A stretch of DNA of 64,000 nt, from NCBI GenBank assembly GCA_963377175.1, contig CAUJNA010003505.1, positions 422,331 to 486,330 of the forward strand, given 5' to 3'. Position 1 is the first letter of the stretch, and every line of letters begins with the position of its first letter. Positions 30,834 to 43,299 of the stretch are shown here, in pieces. The notes below the pieces were generated by a model that saw nothing but the letters and a program-made list of their open reading frames with translations, ran no database searches and was not told the DNA's origin. This DNA is from Effrenium voratum (lineage: Eukaryota > Sar > Dinophyceae > Suessiales > Symbiodiniaceae). The position numbers were made by a program, and so were the translations under genes.

Positions 30834-32786
30834 TGCCATACTTTTAAATTCCGGCAAGGCATTGCTGACATGAGGGTGGCAGGTTTTGCTTTGAGGGTTT
30901 CGACTGCTAAGCGCTCGAAACCACTGCACTGAGCTTTTTTGATGCCTGTCCACTGTTTCTTATGAGCTTAATAGCTTGCGTTTCATGGCTTGGTCCCATT
31001 CTTAATAGTCTATTGAGATCTGTTCTGTGGCTCGATGCGTTCCAGCAAGAGATCTAGGCTTGCTGTTGCAATCTCTGCCAGAGCTGTGTGTTTGTTGAGC
31101 GGGCTGGACATCGAGCCACCCCACGGCCCTGCGATGCAAAGCATCTTGCGCTGCCTGTTTCCAGAAAGCTTTAAAGCAGCTTGGCAGCTGTGGCCATGTA
31201 GCCTTGAGTTCGAGTCGAAGACCAAGCACAAGCAAAGGTTCTGCTGCAGTGCTCTTGCTTGCACTTTCGCGCGACGTACAAGGATATTTACGAGAGGGGG
31301 CAGCAGCCAAGAGAGAATCAGCAATGTTGAGTGGCGAGTGGCTGGAAAGTTAAGTGGGGACCTATCCCATACACCAGCGAATTTTTGTGTTCACCCAATT
31401 CAGTGTCCAGATACCCTGAGATGAGCCTGCTTTAGTTGGTGGATGTTGGTGGCTCAAGACCAATCCTTTTAATTCTCCTGTGTGGTTTCCCTTTTTTTGA
31501 AGGGGTTGCCGATTGGGAGTATTGGGGAGCCCAAACCATTTGCACAACCCAGCTTAGGACCCCCTCGCGCAGGACCTTTCCATGACGACACCCAAACAAA
31601 CTCTACTCTGGCAAGCTAGCTACATGGTTGAGGCCCTTGTGAACCACTTGAGCCTTTAGGCCTGAAGAGAGCCCATAGCCAGCTCGTGACTGGCCTATGT
31701 CATGTGACCCAGGTGGCGCATTCGCCACGCGACTCATTCCCCTCTAATTGCAAACAAGCTCCTTGAGTGTTCCAGAGTTGCGGCAACCCATTTTAGAGGG
31801 GAGCCTTCACCTTTGGGGGGAGCTCCTTTTGAATTGTTAAGTTGATTCATCCAGGGTCAGCATTGTGTGAGGGCGGGTCGGGTTCCCAGATTCCTCGCAC
31901 GGCGTACAGTCTGATTGTTCTTTTGCCCCGCCCAGACTGCCCCCTTCAGACTGCCCCCTTCAGACTGCCCCCTTCAGACTGCCCCCCTCACCTCAGCGCG
32001 GCCTCGTAGTCAGTCTTTTTCAGGCCTAGAACCCATGTTTTCGAACCCATATAGGGTCACTCAATTTATGCAAGTCCTTGCGCAAGAGGGTTGCATTGCG
32101 CAAGAGGGTTGCATTGCGCAAGAGGGTTGCATTGCATTGCGTTCTGTCAGTGAATGTCAGAGACGCAATCAACACCTGAGTACACTGCAGATTCACATGG
32201 AGCAACCTGTCCGTAGAGGAATCTTTGTCGTTTTGGGCTGCCATATCGATTTGCGCGGGAGTGGTTCACAAAGTATGGACCAGCATCAAACACTGTTTGC
32301 TTGGTTTGGGCAAAAACTGAGGTAGGATTCGTTGCTTTCTCTTCAAGCTCGGAAAATGTATGTCTATGCCATCTTTGTCCGTGCATGTGAGGAAACAGTC
32401 CATTTTGTTTGGAAATGCATGGTCCTTAGTTCTTCGACCTTTTCGGCTGCAATGACTTCATCAGGTTCGATCAAAGTTCTGGTAGTCTTGGATCCTTTTG
32501 CAGGGACATGGGGCGAATTTATTGAAGCCACGGAACGAGCCCCAATTGTCCCATGCCTGCGGACGACCAAATAATTGTGCATGACACATGTGACTCATGA
32601 GTAAGCATGGTTCTAAAGAATGAGACAACCCCCTTCTGAGTGTCGGGCCGATGCTCTTTTGCTTAGGCCCATGTTGGACACCAACACCTCTGGCCCCTGG
32701 AGGCATCAGCAGGGGTGCTGGGTTGGCCGGGGGCCAGTTCTGGGGTCCCTGAAGCATATTTTACATGTTCGGATAAACCAAATATA
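30834..32786. other. 3' flank of antiporter, non-coding
   Basis: Contains a 20-bp triplet repeat of CCCCCTTCAGACTG at 31940-31985 and three copies of GCGCAAGAGGGTTGCATT at 32090-32130. No exon is supported. Confidence 0.45.
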
Positions 32787-32908
32787 TGGCTGTGGTTGTC
32801 AAAACCAATGGTACCGTTTTGGGGTAGGTGAATTCACCACCCATTTATAGTCTATTTTAGTGGGGATCGGGATGTTCACCGAAGGTACGGGATTTTGACC
32901 CATAGCCA
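32787..32908. mobile_element. MITE family A, copy 3
   Basis: A 122-bp copy flanked by TA (32785-32786, 32909-32910). Left end TGGCTGTGGTTGTCAAAACC, right end GATTTTGACCCATAGCCA. The interior has GGTACCGTTTTGGGGTAGG and GGGATGTTCACC as in the other copies, with a small GAATTC-containing insertion. Confidence 0.75.
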
Positions 32909-32910
32909 TA

Positions 32911-35205
32911 TGAAAAAGAGTCAGAAGATATGATTTTGTCAGTACCCCAGACGCGGGCCATTTAAGTTTGGGGTCCCCAAAAATGGTGAATTCTCGAGGT
33001 ACTAAACTTGTTTCTGCCAGGGTCAAAAGCAACCGGTCGAAGGTGTCGGTTGTTTCTGACTCGGTTGCTCGTTTGTTTCTCAAAATAGAGTTTTCCAAAA
33101 TGATTGGTGTCATCCCGTTCAATACCCACCAAAAAAAGGGTCTCCCAAATGGCCTTGAATCGTTTGGAGAATGACAAGTCTCCCCTGGCGAACAGTTTTG
33201 ACGTTTTTTCCAGGGAGAACAACCTATGGCTCGGACTCGTTTTGACTCCAAAGCGGACAATTGGATGACTTCCAAAAGAACACGACGCATGGCGCAGGTG
33301 AAAAGAAACTCGGGTTGCCCCTCCAAATGGCAACGAGTCCCTTAAATCCAAAGGCAACGGGTCCAGTGGTTGTCGTTGTCCTTGTAAACCATTGATCAAT
33401 ATCTTTCCTCAAAATGTGTGACACATGCCTAATTGGGGATTTGCTTGCCATGCAAAGGACTTGGGCGCGTGCTTTGACTTCGTGTCATTTCTGCCTTTTC
33501 AGAAACAAATAATTAACAGCTTTGACGCTGTAAGAGGAACGACCCAGTGCCAGCTAAGTAGCAGCAGACAAAAACGAATAGGAGACCTGCAAGACTTGAA
33601 ATGGACTTCTCCGCCTACACCCCTGCAATTTAACTTGGAACCCGGGCCCCCAAAAGGAGATTCCCCTGAAATCGATGGCTTGTCAGGTTACAATATGTTG
33701 ACCAGAGGAGCACCCAGCCATGGTGCCACCGACCCAGCGCGTTTCCTAGTGGTCGCGCTGTGTGCGCCCAGGTTCGAGGTCAATGAGAACGTCACGCGGG
33801 CGCCAGAGGCGGGGAGGGAGGCAAGCGCCGCCGGCTTAGGGCAACAAAAGCAGGTCCTTGACTATGCCTTTTGGCCATTTCAGGCAGCTTCTACCTGGTC
33901 TCATGGGTTTATAGCAGTAGTTTTATAATCTTGGAACCCAAAGTCAATGGGTTGTGGGGACTTCTTACGTGCACCAGCTTTCAGCCTCATGCCGCTCCCG
34001 TTCGTTCTGCCATGGAGTCCGCCATGGTCCTGGCCCATAACTTTGTACTCGGCGCCGCCTTGTTCAGTAGTCTATGATCATGACAAACTCTCTATAAATC
34101 CTGAATCCTGCCACGAAAACCAGTGGACTCTCTATTTATCTTATGTCATATGTCACAAGGGTAAAAGCATGTGTGGCCTGTGTGGTCCGTGGCTCACATC
34201 TTTTAGTGAGTCCTGATGCCCCTTTCGCTGGTTGTGTGCTGTCCAAACCCTTGCCAAAGGGTCTTACTATACCCACCAGTGACTCCAATTACCTACATAG
34301 CGGACAACCAAGGGAACCACCCGGGAAAAAATGGAAAACAAACAGAAAGGAAGGACGATAGCTGGTTACCGATGCGATCGACTGGGATTTGTTGTCTTAC
34401 TGGTCTTGACATGCAACGAATGCCCTTCATTTCAGCAGGTCCGCTGTGACACGGAACCTGAACAAGTTCCCTTCGCAAAGAAGCAGAAAGGAACCTTCTT
34501 GTGGATCCCAAACCCTGGGCAATTGAAGGTTCCGGGGGATATTCCAAGCCAAAGCTCGAAGCCGTCGCCCATGGAATTTCCCTTCTTGGGTTAAAGGGGT
34601 CTCAGCTGCCACATTCTTGAAAGGCTGATTGTGTGCGTCGTGAACCCGTGGCCACTTTGGAGCCCTGGTTGCCCATACTTTCTTCGGATGTAAACGCAGC
34701 TTTCATTTTGCGGCGATACCGCGACACCCCAACCAAGCCAACGTTTAGCATGAGAATCTCCTTGTGAAGTTGTGGAGCCCTCTTCGTACTTGCACTGCTG
34801 GGCTTAGTGCCGGTTCTCTCTGGTGTCCCACCCCCAAACACACCACTCTCCAATTCCCCCAGGTAGTGAACCTTTGAACAGGGGGCAATAATAGCCACCT
34901 GTTGCTCTGCCGTAGATCCTGCGAGTGAACTATGCCATCAATATGTCCGACACGGCCGGGCGCTCTGCGAGTGGTGCATGGGTTGAGCAGGGGCTCCCTT
35001 GTTGAAAGGATCAAACATAGCAGTTTCATGGCCATGTAAGAGAAGGCGTCTATTAAATGCCGCAATGATTGAATGGTAAATGCTATACCTCCTATCCGAA
35101 TCTCACCAGTTCTCAATGCCATCGTTTTTGCCATCAAAGTCACCCCCTAAGCGGTAGGTGTGAAGGGAGCCACTTGTTGCCGTCCCAATTCGTAGCAGAT
35201 CCCAG
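32911..35205. other. Non-coding stretch, one weak exon candidate
   Basis: A GC-rich segment at about 33772-33858 follows GCCCAG and encodes RFEVNENVTRAPEAGREAS; it could be an exon. The rest shows no supported gene. Confidence 0.35.
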
Positions 35206-35295
35206 GCGGAGGTCTTCGGATACGTCTACTTCACCCAGCGCGTCTTTCAGAATGGCTCCGTGCGGGCGCTGAGAGACGGCCAGCGTTTGGGATAA
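35206..35295 (+). CDS. Possible exon, weakly DENN-like
   Basis: After ATCCCAG, 29 codons encode AEVFGYVYFTQRVFQNGS then VRALRDGQRLG and stop at TAA 35293-35295. FGYVYFxQ is a typical strand of the uDENN module in DENND6/AVL9-type proteins, which regulate Rab GTPases. The similarity is only eight residues. The TAA may lie beyond an undetected donor. Confidence 0.4.
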   Translation, partial: AEVFGYVYFTQRVFQNGSVRALRDGQRLG

Positions 35296-37322
35296 AAACC
35301 GGATTCCAGGTTTCTTCATCCAAAGATCTGTGGGGTTCGCCAACAGTTCCCCCTTTTTTTGGAGCACGTTTTAGACAGAACTCCTCCAGATTTGTTCATC
35401 ACAGACCTCCGGTGGGGTTCGCCCATTTGCCCAAGTTTTTGGGATCAGGCTTCCCTTCAAAAAACCAATCCTGAGGCTCCCCACGGACTTTTTGGGCCAT
35501 CAGGGGCAGCTTTCAAGGGCTGAGTCGGATGCACTGCTCACGTGGAACCTGAACGTCTCCTTTCGGGGGGAAGATTATTGTTTGGCTTGCTGCTCAGGGA
35601 ATGAACCTTATAAACCATCCGTTGTGGTTTCCTTCAAGGGGACCTGGATTAGTTTCCCCCCTTCCCCACTGAGCAAGTCTTTGGACGCCCAGTTCCCTGG
35701 CACGGTGCGGCGCGCGGACTCCCGGGAGATCATGATCCACGCCGCTCGGACGCCTTAGCGCGGCGCGGCGAGAGGATGCCACCGGAAGGCGAAGGTGTTG
35801 CAAGCTGCTTGGAACCCAGGGAACTCTGGGGCTTGTGTTTTTTCAATCCGCTCAAGGAGGGGGACGTGTCCACTGTCAACGAGGAACATCAGGGTATGAT
35901 TGTTTCTGGAGGTACTTCAGGATAGAGCAAGTTGCTTGCTTGAGGCTCTGGTGAATATATCTACGGACATGGTGGACCAATTTACTTCATTTTGTTTGGC
36001 CTGCGCGAGCAAACCAATGTGATGCACGAGCCGAGTGTCACTTGTCACTCAACCCCTGCAGGTATCTAAGAATCTAATAAGTGGACAGGTTGCACCTTAC
36101 GCCCGGGAAGAAGAACTGTTGCAGAAGGACCACCAAACCGCAACGAACCAACAGCGAATCAACTTGCGACTGCCCCAACGAGCGATGCTAACCTGCTAGG
36201 ATTCCCCTTTTTCGTTGCGCAGAAGCCCTCTTTTCCTAGCAACTGGGTGCACGTGCAATCCCTCTGCCCTTCTTGGGACTTGTGCGCGCCCTGCATTTTC
36301 CTCCAAAAGGAGGGTCAACGGGCAAACCCCCCCCCGAAAAGACGCCTTGCGTTTTTGAAGGGCATGATAACACTTTACTTGTTGTATTACCATGGAAAGC
36401 TGGGACAAAAAATACCTATGCCACCAGCGCCCAGCAATGGCTGCCTAAATTGCCCAAGGGGATTTCCACGTAACCAACCACTTGATAGCTGGAAATCCTT
36501 GTAAGCACCCACTTTTTGCAGGGGTATGGTTTGTTGGATCCTCATGTGGAGGGTTCCAGGTTTGTAAACTGTGATTCACCCTGTGATTTTGGCTTTGCAT
36601 TTGTTGGGGCTCATTCAGCAATGTCTACGTTTTGCGGCTTCCCTCCCCCCTCCCCCACAGAAGAGAAACGGAAAAAAAGTCCCATCGGTTTCCCTTTCCC
36701 TCCACCAACGCCAAAAATAATCTTCCCAACAAGGGCACCAACCGGGGTCGGTCGCTAGGACTGCGGCACGGACTTCGACTGTGCGCAGGCTGAGGCATCG
36801 AATTCAGCGGGGTGATGATGGCAGATGTGGCTGTGGCTCAACAAAAATGTACGGCTGAGCGTTATGTTAAGAAATGTTGTATTCTTAGGCAGGGGCTCGG
36901 GAATTTCTTACGGAGGGTCCTCGGTAAGAAATCTATATTTTGTTCAGGGTCTAGATTTAAGAAACGGGCGCCCGTGAAGTGCCTGCGCCGGGCTGCTGCG
37001 GCTGCGGCACAAGCTCTTCACGGCCACGCAGGCCGGGCAGACGGGACGCGCTCGTCGCAGCCACGAGGTTTCGAATCTGGGCCCGTTGGACCCCTCAAAC
37101 CCCTCCGCTCTTTCCAGATAGTTCCTGAGCGCTTACGGTCATGCTGTGTGATAAGAAATCCCTTTTCACTGTCGAGAGTCTCGCAAATTTCCAAACCCTG
37201 CGGTGGAATGAAGAAATGTGAGGTTTTCTGAGACTCTGGGAGGTAAATTTTGTGGGGGTCTTAGCTTCGTATTGCAGATTTAGAGGGAACCACTTATAGT
37301 AGCCAAAAACGAGGTCTGAGCC
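35296..37322. other. Non-coding stretch with weak exon candidates
   Basis: Short GC-rich open patches at 35690-35757 (FPGTVRRADSREIMIHAART, then TAG) and 36966-37070 (Ala-rich) could be exons but have no supporting borders or homology. Otherwise nothing is seen. Confidence 0.35.
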
Positions 37323-40300
37323 CAGTCTGAAACCAGTCTGAAATCAGTTCATTGGGGGGCGTGGGGGAGGGTGGTCATCCGGCCAATTGTTGTGCTTCTG
37401 CCATAGTGGTTGGCCACAGTGTATTTCTGTATGCGTGTGTGTCTGGGACAGAGAAGCTGTGTGGCCTACATGCAGTTTTTTGGCTGAGGGATCCCAGAGA
37501 GCTAAAGGCATTCCTCTTTCGCATGGCAGTGTTGCGGTGTGCTGCCAGCTCAAGTTTCAGATGATCCAGACCACGCTCTTCGGTGGCCGATCTGCGTGCG
37601 CGCAGCCCTGGCAGTGCGATCTTTGCAGAGGTGGTTTCAAGTCAGAGCAGGCCTTGATCAGCCATGCCTGGTGGAAGCACGGGGTTCGCAAGGAGCCTGC
37701 GCGCGCGCTGCCACAGCGCCCCGGCGCGCTGATCCAGAGCTTCTTTGCAGAAGAAGTGCAAGAGCAAGACTTGCCCGAGCAGTTCGAACACTTGATTTCC
37801 TTCGAGCATGCTGAAGAAGCCAATCTGCCTGAGCTTCTTGAAGAGGAGGCGGCGGAGGAGGATGAGCCGCTGGAGACACCGAAGAAGCGCACCAAGACGG
37901 GCGCCATCAAGCAGACGCGTGGCGCAAACAGGACTTAGTGGGAGCGATTTGGCGAGCCTTGTTTGTTCAAGTTCGTTGCAGTCCCTGCTGATTGCCCTGC
38001 CCTGAGGAGACAGCGCGTTTCAGCCAAGCAGCAAGTGGATGCAGTCGACACCTGGCGGGCTTGCAAGCTGAGCGGCACGCCACCCAAAGACAAGAAGGGA
38101 AATGCCACTGGCACACAGTATTCGTACAACACTGTGTACGGGTGGTCTCGCAACTACGACAAGCTGGTCGAGCAGGCTGCCAAGGGAACTGCGACCAAGT
38201 TGGCTCGAACCCGCAGGGGCTGGTTCAGGCAGAACCCCTTGGTGCAGGAATTTGACCAGCACCTTTGCAGAGCTCTGAAAAAGCATCGCAAAGCTGGCCG
38301 CCCAGCGAATTCCGTCACTGTTCTCGCCATGGCTGAGAGCATATACGACAAGGTGGACAAGACAAGAGAAGGAAGGAACCTGCAGTGGCCGCGGAACAGG
38401 CGCGGGAAATTGTGGTTGAGCAGCCTTGTCTTGGCTGAAGGGAATCCAGTCATGCATGGCTAGCACATGGTCCAACTAATTCAATTATGTTTGTTGCTCT
38501 CTTGCAACTATGTTTGGTCCACTGGCCCCGCTGAACATGCTAGGGTTGTATTGGGGCTGGAAGACATTTTGGCTGCCAGGAGGGGCGGTGAAGTGTGGAG
38601 GCCCAAGATGACCTGGGTTAAGTCCTGGCTGCAGGTCCGTGGCTGGAAGCCGCGAAAGCCGACGAAGAAGAGAGGCTCAACGCCCGCACAGGACAGTGCC
38701 CTCATGCAGCGCTGGCTGGACAAGCTGCGGCACATGGCTCAGAAGCAGCCTAGCTGCGGTGACAACACCTGGTCAGACGCATGGGGGTTCTTTTCGCCTG
38801 GGGAGCGGTTCAACAGAGACCAAGTCGGGTTCAGTTTTGACTACACTGCGGCAGGGCGCACGTGGGCCAGCCCTGAGGAGCGGACCACCGGCTGCGTTCA
38901 AGTTGTGACCGGCAAGGCCGGATGGGAGAAGAGGTTTTTCACATGGGACATGTGCTACGCGGGAGATTTGAAGCAGGCGCAGCCGCCCCCGGTGCTTTAT
39001 TTCTTCGGAGCCGGCAACATTTCACAGCTTGAGCGGGCCTCTTACGACAAGGATGTGAAAGTCTTCTTCACGCCAAAGGGCTATCTCAATGAAGATGCAA
39101 ACCAGTTTTGGACGCAGTGCTGGAAGGAGCATGTTTCAGCCAACCACGCGGGCAAAGCGGTACTGCTGACTTGCGACAATGTCGCCGCACACTGCACCCA
39201 CGCATGGCGGGAGGAGATGGCCAAAATCGGCACTACGGTCTTGCATGGGGAGCCCAACGGGACGCATTGTTGGCAGGCCATCGACCGGCATATTGGCAAG
39301 ACCCACAAGGACCTGTTCCACCAGATGCAGCTTCACAGATCTTTGGAGGACTTCAAGTCCTTCCAGCACCTGTCTGCCAAGGACCGGCGGATTTGGTGCA
39401 CGCATTGGGTGGGCGATCTGTGGAGACATTATTGCCATGAAAAGGCTGCAGCTCACGCAAACTGCTGCCAATGCAGCGGGCTATTGATCAGACTGGACGG
39501 CGTTGGGGATGACCGCGTCACTGTGGAGAGCAATCCAGTCTTTGCTGTTCAGCCATACCAGTGCTGGGAAGGCAGGGAGGTGCCAAATTTGAATAGAAAA
39601 AGAACTCAATGTCTCGAAACTAAGCCGTGTTGCTGGTGGGTTAGCAGGGTCGCATGTACGGTCACTTTGAAGCTTTGACTGTGTCAGCAGTGACTCTCTG
39701 CAGCTTGCAACAAGAAGCTGACGGGATCTAGCCTGAATTGCTTGGCCATGTCTAAAACACGGCATGCTTGCACCAGGCCTCGAGGAGAGCATCCAAAAGA
39801 GCTGGCAAGCGCCTGCGCCCTTCGAAGAAGACGCATCCGGGTCAGACTCAGACTCATCCTCATCCACATCCAGCACTTCCTCCAGCGACAGCGCTGACAG
39901 CTGCGCAAGCCAAGCAGTTGCGCACGCAGTGGCGCACGCAGCGGCGCACGAAGCAGGCCTGGCTCATGACAAAGTAGGTAGGAGTGGCAGCCAATGGGCA
40001 GCTTGACAGGGTTACATGGCAGTTTCTGCACAGGCAAATCCGCCACGTAATTTGATCTGTGTTCTTAATCTTGGGGATCCGGCAAGGTGACGCTTCTCCC
40101 GAGCCAGATGGACCTGAGAGCGCGCAGCCTGGTCCCCCGGCTGGTTCATCAACTGAGCCCCAGCCTGCAGCTGGCTCAGGCAGCACGGCTTGGCCAGGTG
40201 TTGGAGCGGCCCTGACCCGGTTTGACATTCACATGCTCCTCAAGCACGCAGCAAAGAGACACAAGCTGCAGGCAGGCGTTCGGATGCTTGCCGCTCATGC

Positions 40301-40594
40301 GAAGCATGGAGTGAAGCTCGATCATCCAAAGGCTCTTGCTGGCAAGACAGTGCCCTGGGATGAGCTCAGGCACTGCTGCAGCGAGCTGAAAGTGGAGCTG
40401 CCATCCAAAGAAGACATCTAGGTCTGGACACTGCTCAGATGTTGAAGCCAAAACAAGGAGCGTGAGTGATGACCGAGGGAGGCATCTGGCTCTGGGACCG
40501 GGGATCCGAAAGCCTGCCATGAGGGCTCAGGGGGACCCAACAGCACCAACTCACTCAAGGCCTAGATCAGACCCTTGTCAGACTTGTTTCAGAG
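37323..40594 (+). mobile_element. pogo/Fot-like DNA transposon
   Basis: An approximately 3.27-kb element with an intact spliced DDD transposase. The putative ends are inverted copies of a GTTTCAGAC motif: CAGTCTGAAACCAGTCTGAA at the left (37323) and TTGTCAGACTTGTTTCAGAG at the right (ends 40594). These are imperfect and the true termini may lie slightly outside; no clean TA duplication was identified. Similar motifs recur near 41.3, 44.9, 47.3 and 49.0 kb. Confidence 0.6.
37561..40421 (+). CDS. pogo/Fot-like DDE-superfamily transposase, 785 aa, spliced
   Basis: Cut-and-paste transposase of the DDE_1 (Tc1/mariner, pogo) class. Exons 37561-37921, 37982-38414, 38544-39571, 39777-39977 and 40087-40421 sum to 2358 bp, exactly 786 codons with no internal stop. 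Introns are GC-AG (60 bp), GT-AG (129), GC-AG (205) and GT-AG (109). An N-terminal C2H2 finger (CDLCRGGF…HAWWKH) and an acidic stretch precede a DNA-binding region. A CENP-B/pogo-like helix motif WVKSWLQVRGWKPRKPTKKR follows. Catalytic Asp codons are at 38818 (NRDQVGF), 39175 (TCDN) and 39283 (QAIDRHIG); the last two are 36 codons apart (DD35D), as in Fot1. A Ser/Asp-rich linker and C-terminal tail follow. The ATG at 37561 was chosen because the finger follows closely; upstream frame is open but not coding-like. Confidence 0.85.
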
Positions 40595-40840
40595 GCCCCA
40601 TAAACCGTTTTGGGCTTAGACTTGCTGGGGCCCTCCAACAGGTTCTGAAGAGTGGGTTCGTCTCAGAAACATTCGAGATGTTTGTCCTGCGGGGCAGATG
40701 AGACATCTGCCTCTGCTGGCTGGGGTGGGTGGCATTGTGACAGCAATCATAGATGGGGGCGCTCCTGATTGCGCTTACTGCAATGCGGCGAGCGGTAGCC
40801 GGCAAAAAAAGCAATTGCGCAGCCATCAGTTCTGGAGCGG
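40595..40840. other. Short non-coding stretch
   Basis: No feature recognised between the transposon end and the duplicated region. Confidence 0.4.
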
Positions 40841-43045
40841 CGATGTGCAACCTTTCTTCTGGGAGCTTGAGACTCCATTTTCTTTGGTTGGTAACCCTGC
40901 CTGAAGACTCATCGCGGGTGGTTTTGCAAGCCTTCCCCCCTTTTTGCTCTTTCAATGGGGCCACGGATCAGTTACCAGATGTTCCCACTCCTTGTTTACC
41001 ATATCGACGGGGCAACGGATCAGTTGCCAGATGTTCCCACCCCTTTTTACCATACCGATGGGGCCACGGATGAGTTGCCAGATGTTCCCTCCCTTTTTGC
41101 TATACCGATGGGGCCACGGATCAGTTGCCAGATGTTTTATGTACCAAGTTGGCGGGATGCAGCCCAAAACGGACCTTCGCTCACTGCCGGGGTAATTTCA
41201 GACAAGCAGCGCGGACTTCTTTTGGCAGCTAGCATTCGGATGTTTTCTTTCAGCAGGCCTAGAGGCCTGGTGTGTGTGTGTGGTTCAGGCATGTTTCAGA
41301 CTAGTTTCCCAGGTGTTTCTCAAACTCATTTATTTACGGTGTGGAACAAAAGCCCTCTGCCCTGAAACAATGCGGATTTTTCGCGGATCCCTCAAGGGCA
41401 CGGGACAGATAGGGGACTACGTGTGTTTGGCAGCCTGAAACTACTTGGGAAAGTAATGCTTGGGTAGATGCAGCAAGTGGCTCGGTCTTCCAGTTGCGTA
41501 TGATTGCTGGCAGGTTATCTCGGGTATGTATCTTGAATTCTCGTGTTTTTGCGCGACACGAAGTCAATGACTCTGTTCTCTGGTTAGTCGGGGTCTAGTT
41601 GAGACAAGCGTAATATGATCATGCTGGCCGCAATGGCTCACCGGGCGGAACCTTGAGTTTTTGATGGATTTCAGCAGATTTCGCCCAGCCCCATGGATGT
41701 CTGTGTTCAGGGAATAGCTGAACGGCGCCACAGGTCGAGGCATCCATTCTGCGTCTGACGTCGCTGCTCGGGCGCCCAACATCTGGGCAGAGATCAGCAA
41801 GGGGGTGGTTGGCCTTCGGCGGAGGTTCATTTGCAAGTAGTGTGGGAACCTTTCTTCTGGGATCGGAGCTTGAGATTCCATTTTTTTGGTGTTTGGGGAC
41901 CCCCCTGAAATTGTCTGAAGCCCTGCCTGAAACTCACCGCGGGTGTTTTTGCAAGCCTTCCCCCCTTTTTTGCCATTTCGATGGGGCCCACGGATCAGTT
42001 ACAGGATGTTCCCACTCCTTGTTTACCATATCGACGGGGCAACGGATCAGTTGCCAGATGTTCCCACCCCCTTTTTACCATACCGATGGGGCCACGGATG
42101 AGTTGCCAGATGCTCCCTCCCTTTTTGCTATGCCGATGGGGCCACGGATCAGTTGCCAGATGTTTTATGTACCAAGTTGGCGGGATGCAGCCCAAAACGG
42201 ACCTTCGCTCACTGCCGGGGTAATTTCAGACAAGCAGCGCGGACTTCTGATTGGAGCTAGCATTCGGATGTTTTCTTTCAGCAGGCCTAGAGGCCTGGTG
42301 TGTGTGTGTGTGGCTCAGGCATGTTTCAGACTGGTTTCCCACAAACTCATTTATTTACGGTGTGGAACAAAAGCCCTCTGCCCTGAAACAATGCGGATTT
42401 TTCGCGGATCCCTCAAGGGCACGGGACAGATAGGGGACTACGTGTGTTTGGCAGCCTGAAACTACTTGGGAAAGTAATGCTTGGGTCGATGCAGCAAGTG
42501 GCTCGGTCTTCCAGTTGCGTATGGTTGCTGGCAGGTTCTCTCGGGTATGTATCTTGAACTCTCGTGTTTTTGCGCGACACGAAGTCAATGACTCTGTTCT
42601 CTGGTTAGTCGGGGTCTAGTTGAGACAAGCGTAATATGATCATGCTGGCCGCAATGGCTCACCGGGCGGAACCTTGAGTTTTTGATGGATTTCAGCAGAT
42701 TTCGCCCAGCCCCATCTGTGTTCAGGGAATAGCTGAACGGCGCCACAGGTCGAGGCATCCATTCTGCGTCTGACGTCGCTGCTCGGGCGCCCAACATCTG
42801 GGCGGAGATCAGCAAGGGCGTGGTTGGCCTTCGGCGGAGGTTCATTTGCAAGTAGTGTGGGAACCTTTCTTCTGGGATCGGAGCTTGAGATTCCATTTTT
42901 TTTGGTGGTTGGGGACCCCCCTGAAACCCTCTGAAGCCCTGCCTGAAACTCACCGCGGGTGTTTTTGCAAGCCTTCCCCCCTTTTTTGCCATTTCGATGG
43001 GGCCCACGGATCAGTTACAGGATGTTCCCACTCCTTGTTTTCGGA
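40841..43045. repeat. ~1,020-bp tandem duplication
   Basis: Two near-identical copies (about 40841-41840 and 41841-42855) and the start of a third (to 43045). Landmarks GCCTTCCCCCCTTTTTTG occur at 40930, 41956 and 42971, giving a period of 1015-1026 bp. Each copy has an internal ~51-bp repeat GATGGGGCCACGGATCAGTT with GCCAGATGTTCCC, four times in the first two copies. Copies differ by a few percent. No protein is supported; repeated open frames are shared artefacts. Confidence 0.92.
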
Positions 43046-43299
43046 AGGGCTCTTTCTGCGTGGTTTGGTCTCTCGCTTTTCTTCTAGGGGCCTTAAGCAA
43101 ATGGAGTGTATGCCTGCTAAAGAGCAATGCGTGCGGACGAAGTGCTCGTACGCCCAAGAGAAGTCAGCAGATTGGTCGGCGTGTGCGTGTCTCGAAACAT
43201 GATGCCCAGAACTCAAAGAGTGGGGGTTCCGTTGTTTCTTTTGTTTTTGTGTTTGTTTTGTTTTTGTCTTTGTTGGTTCCACCTTTTCCTTTTTTCCTC
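43046..43299. other. Junction between duplicated copy and minisatellite
   Basis: Unique sequence, T/G-rich at 43235-43285 (TTTGTTTTTGTG). Nothing gene-like. Confidence 0.4.

Noticed and set aside
37060..37085. Second box B-like sequence (GGTTTCGAATC)
   Set aside because: One-base insertion relative to the consensus and no box A nearby.
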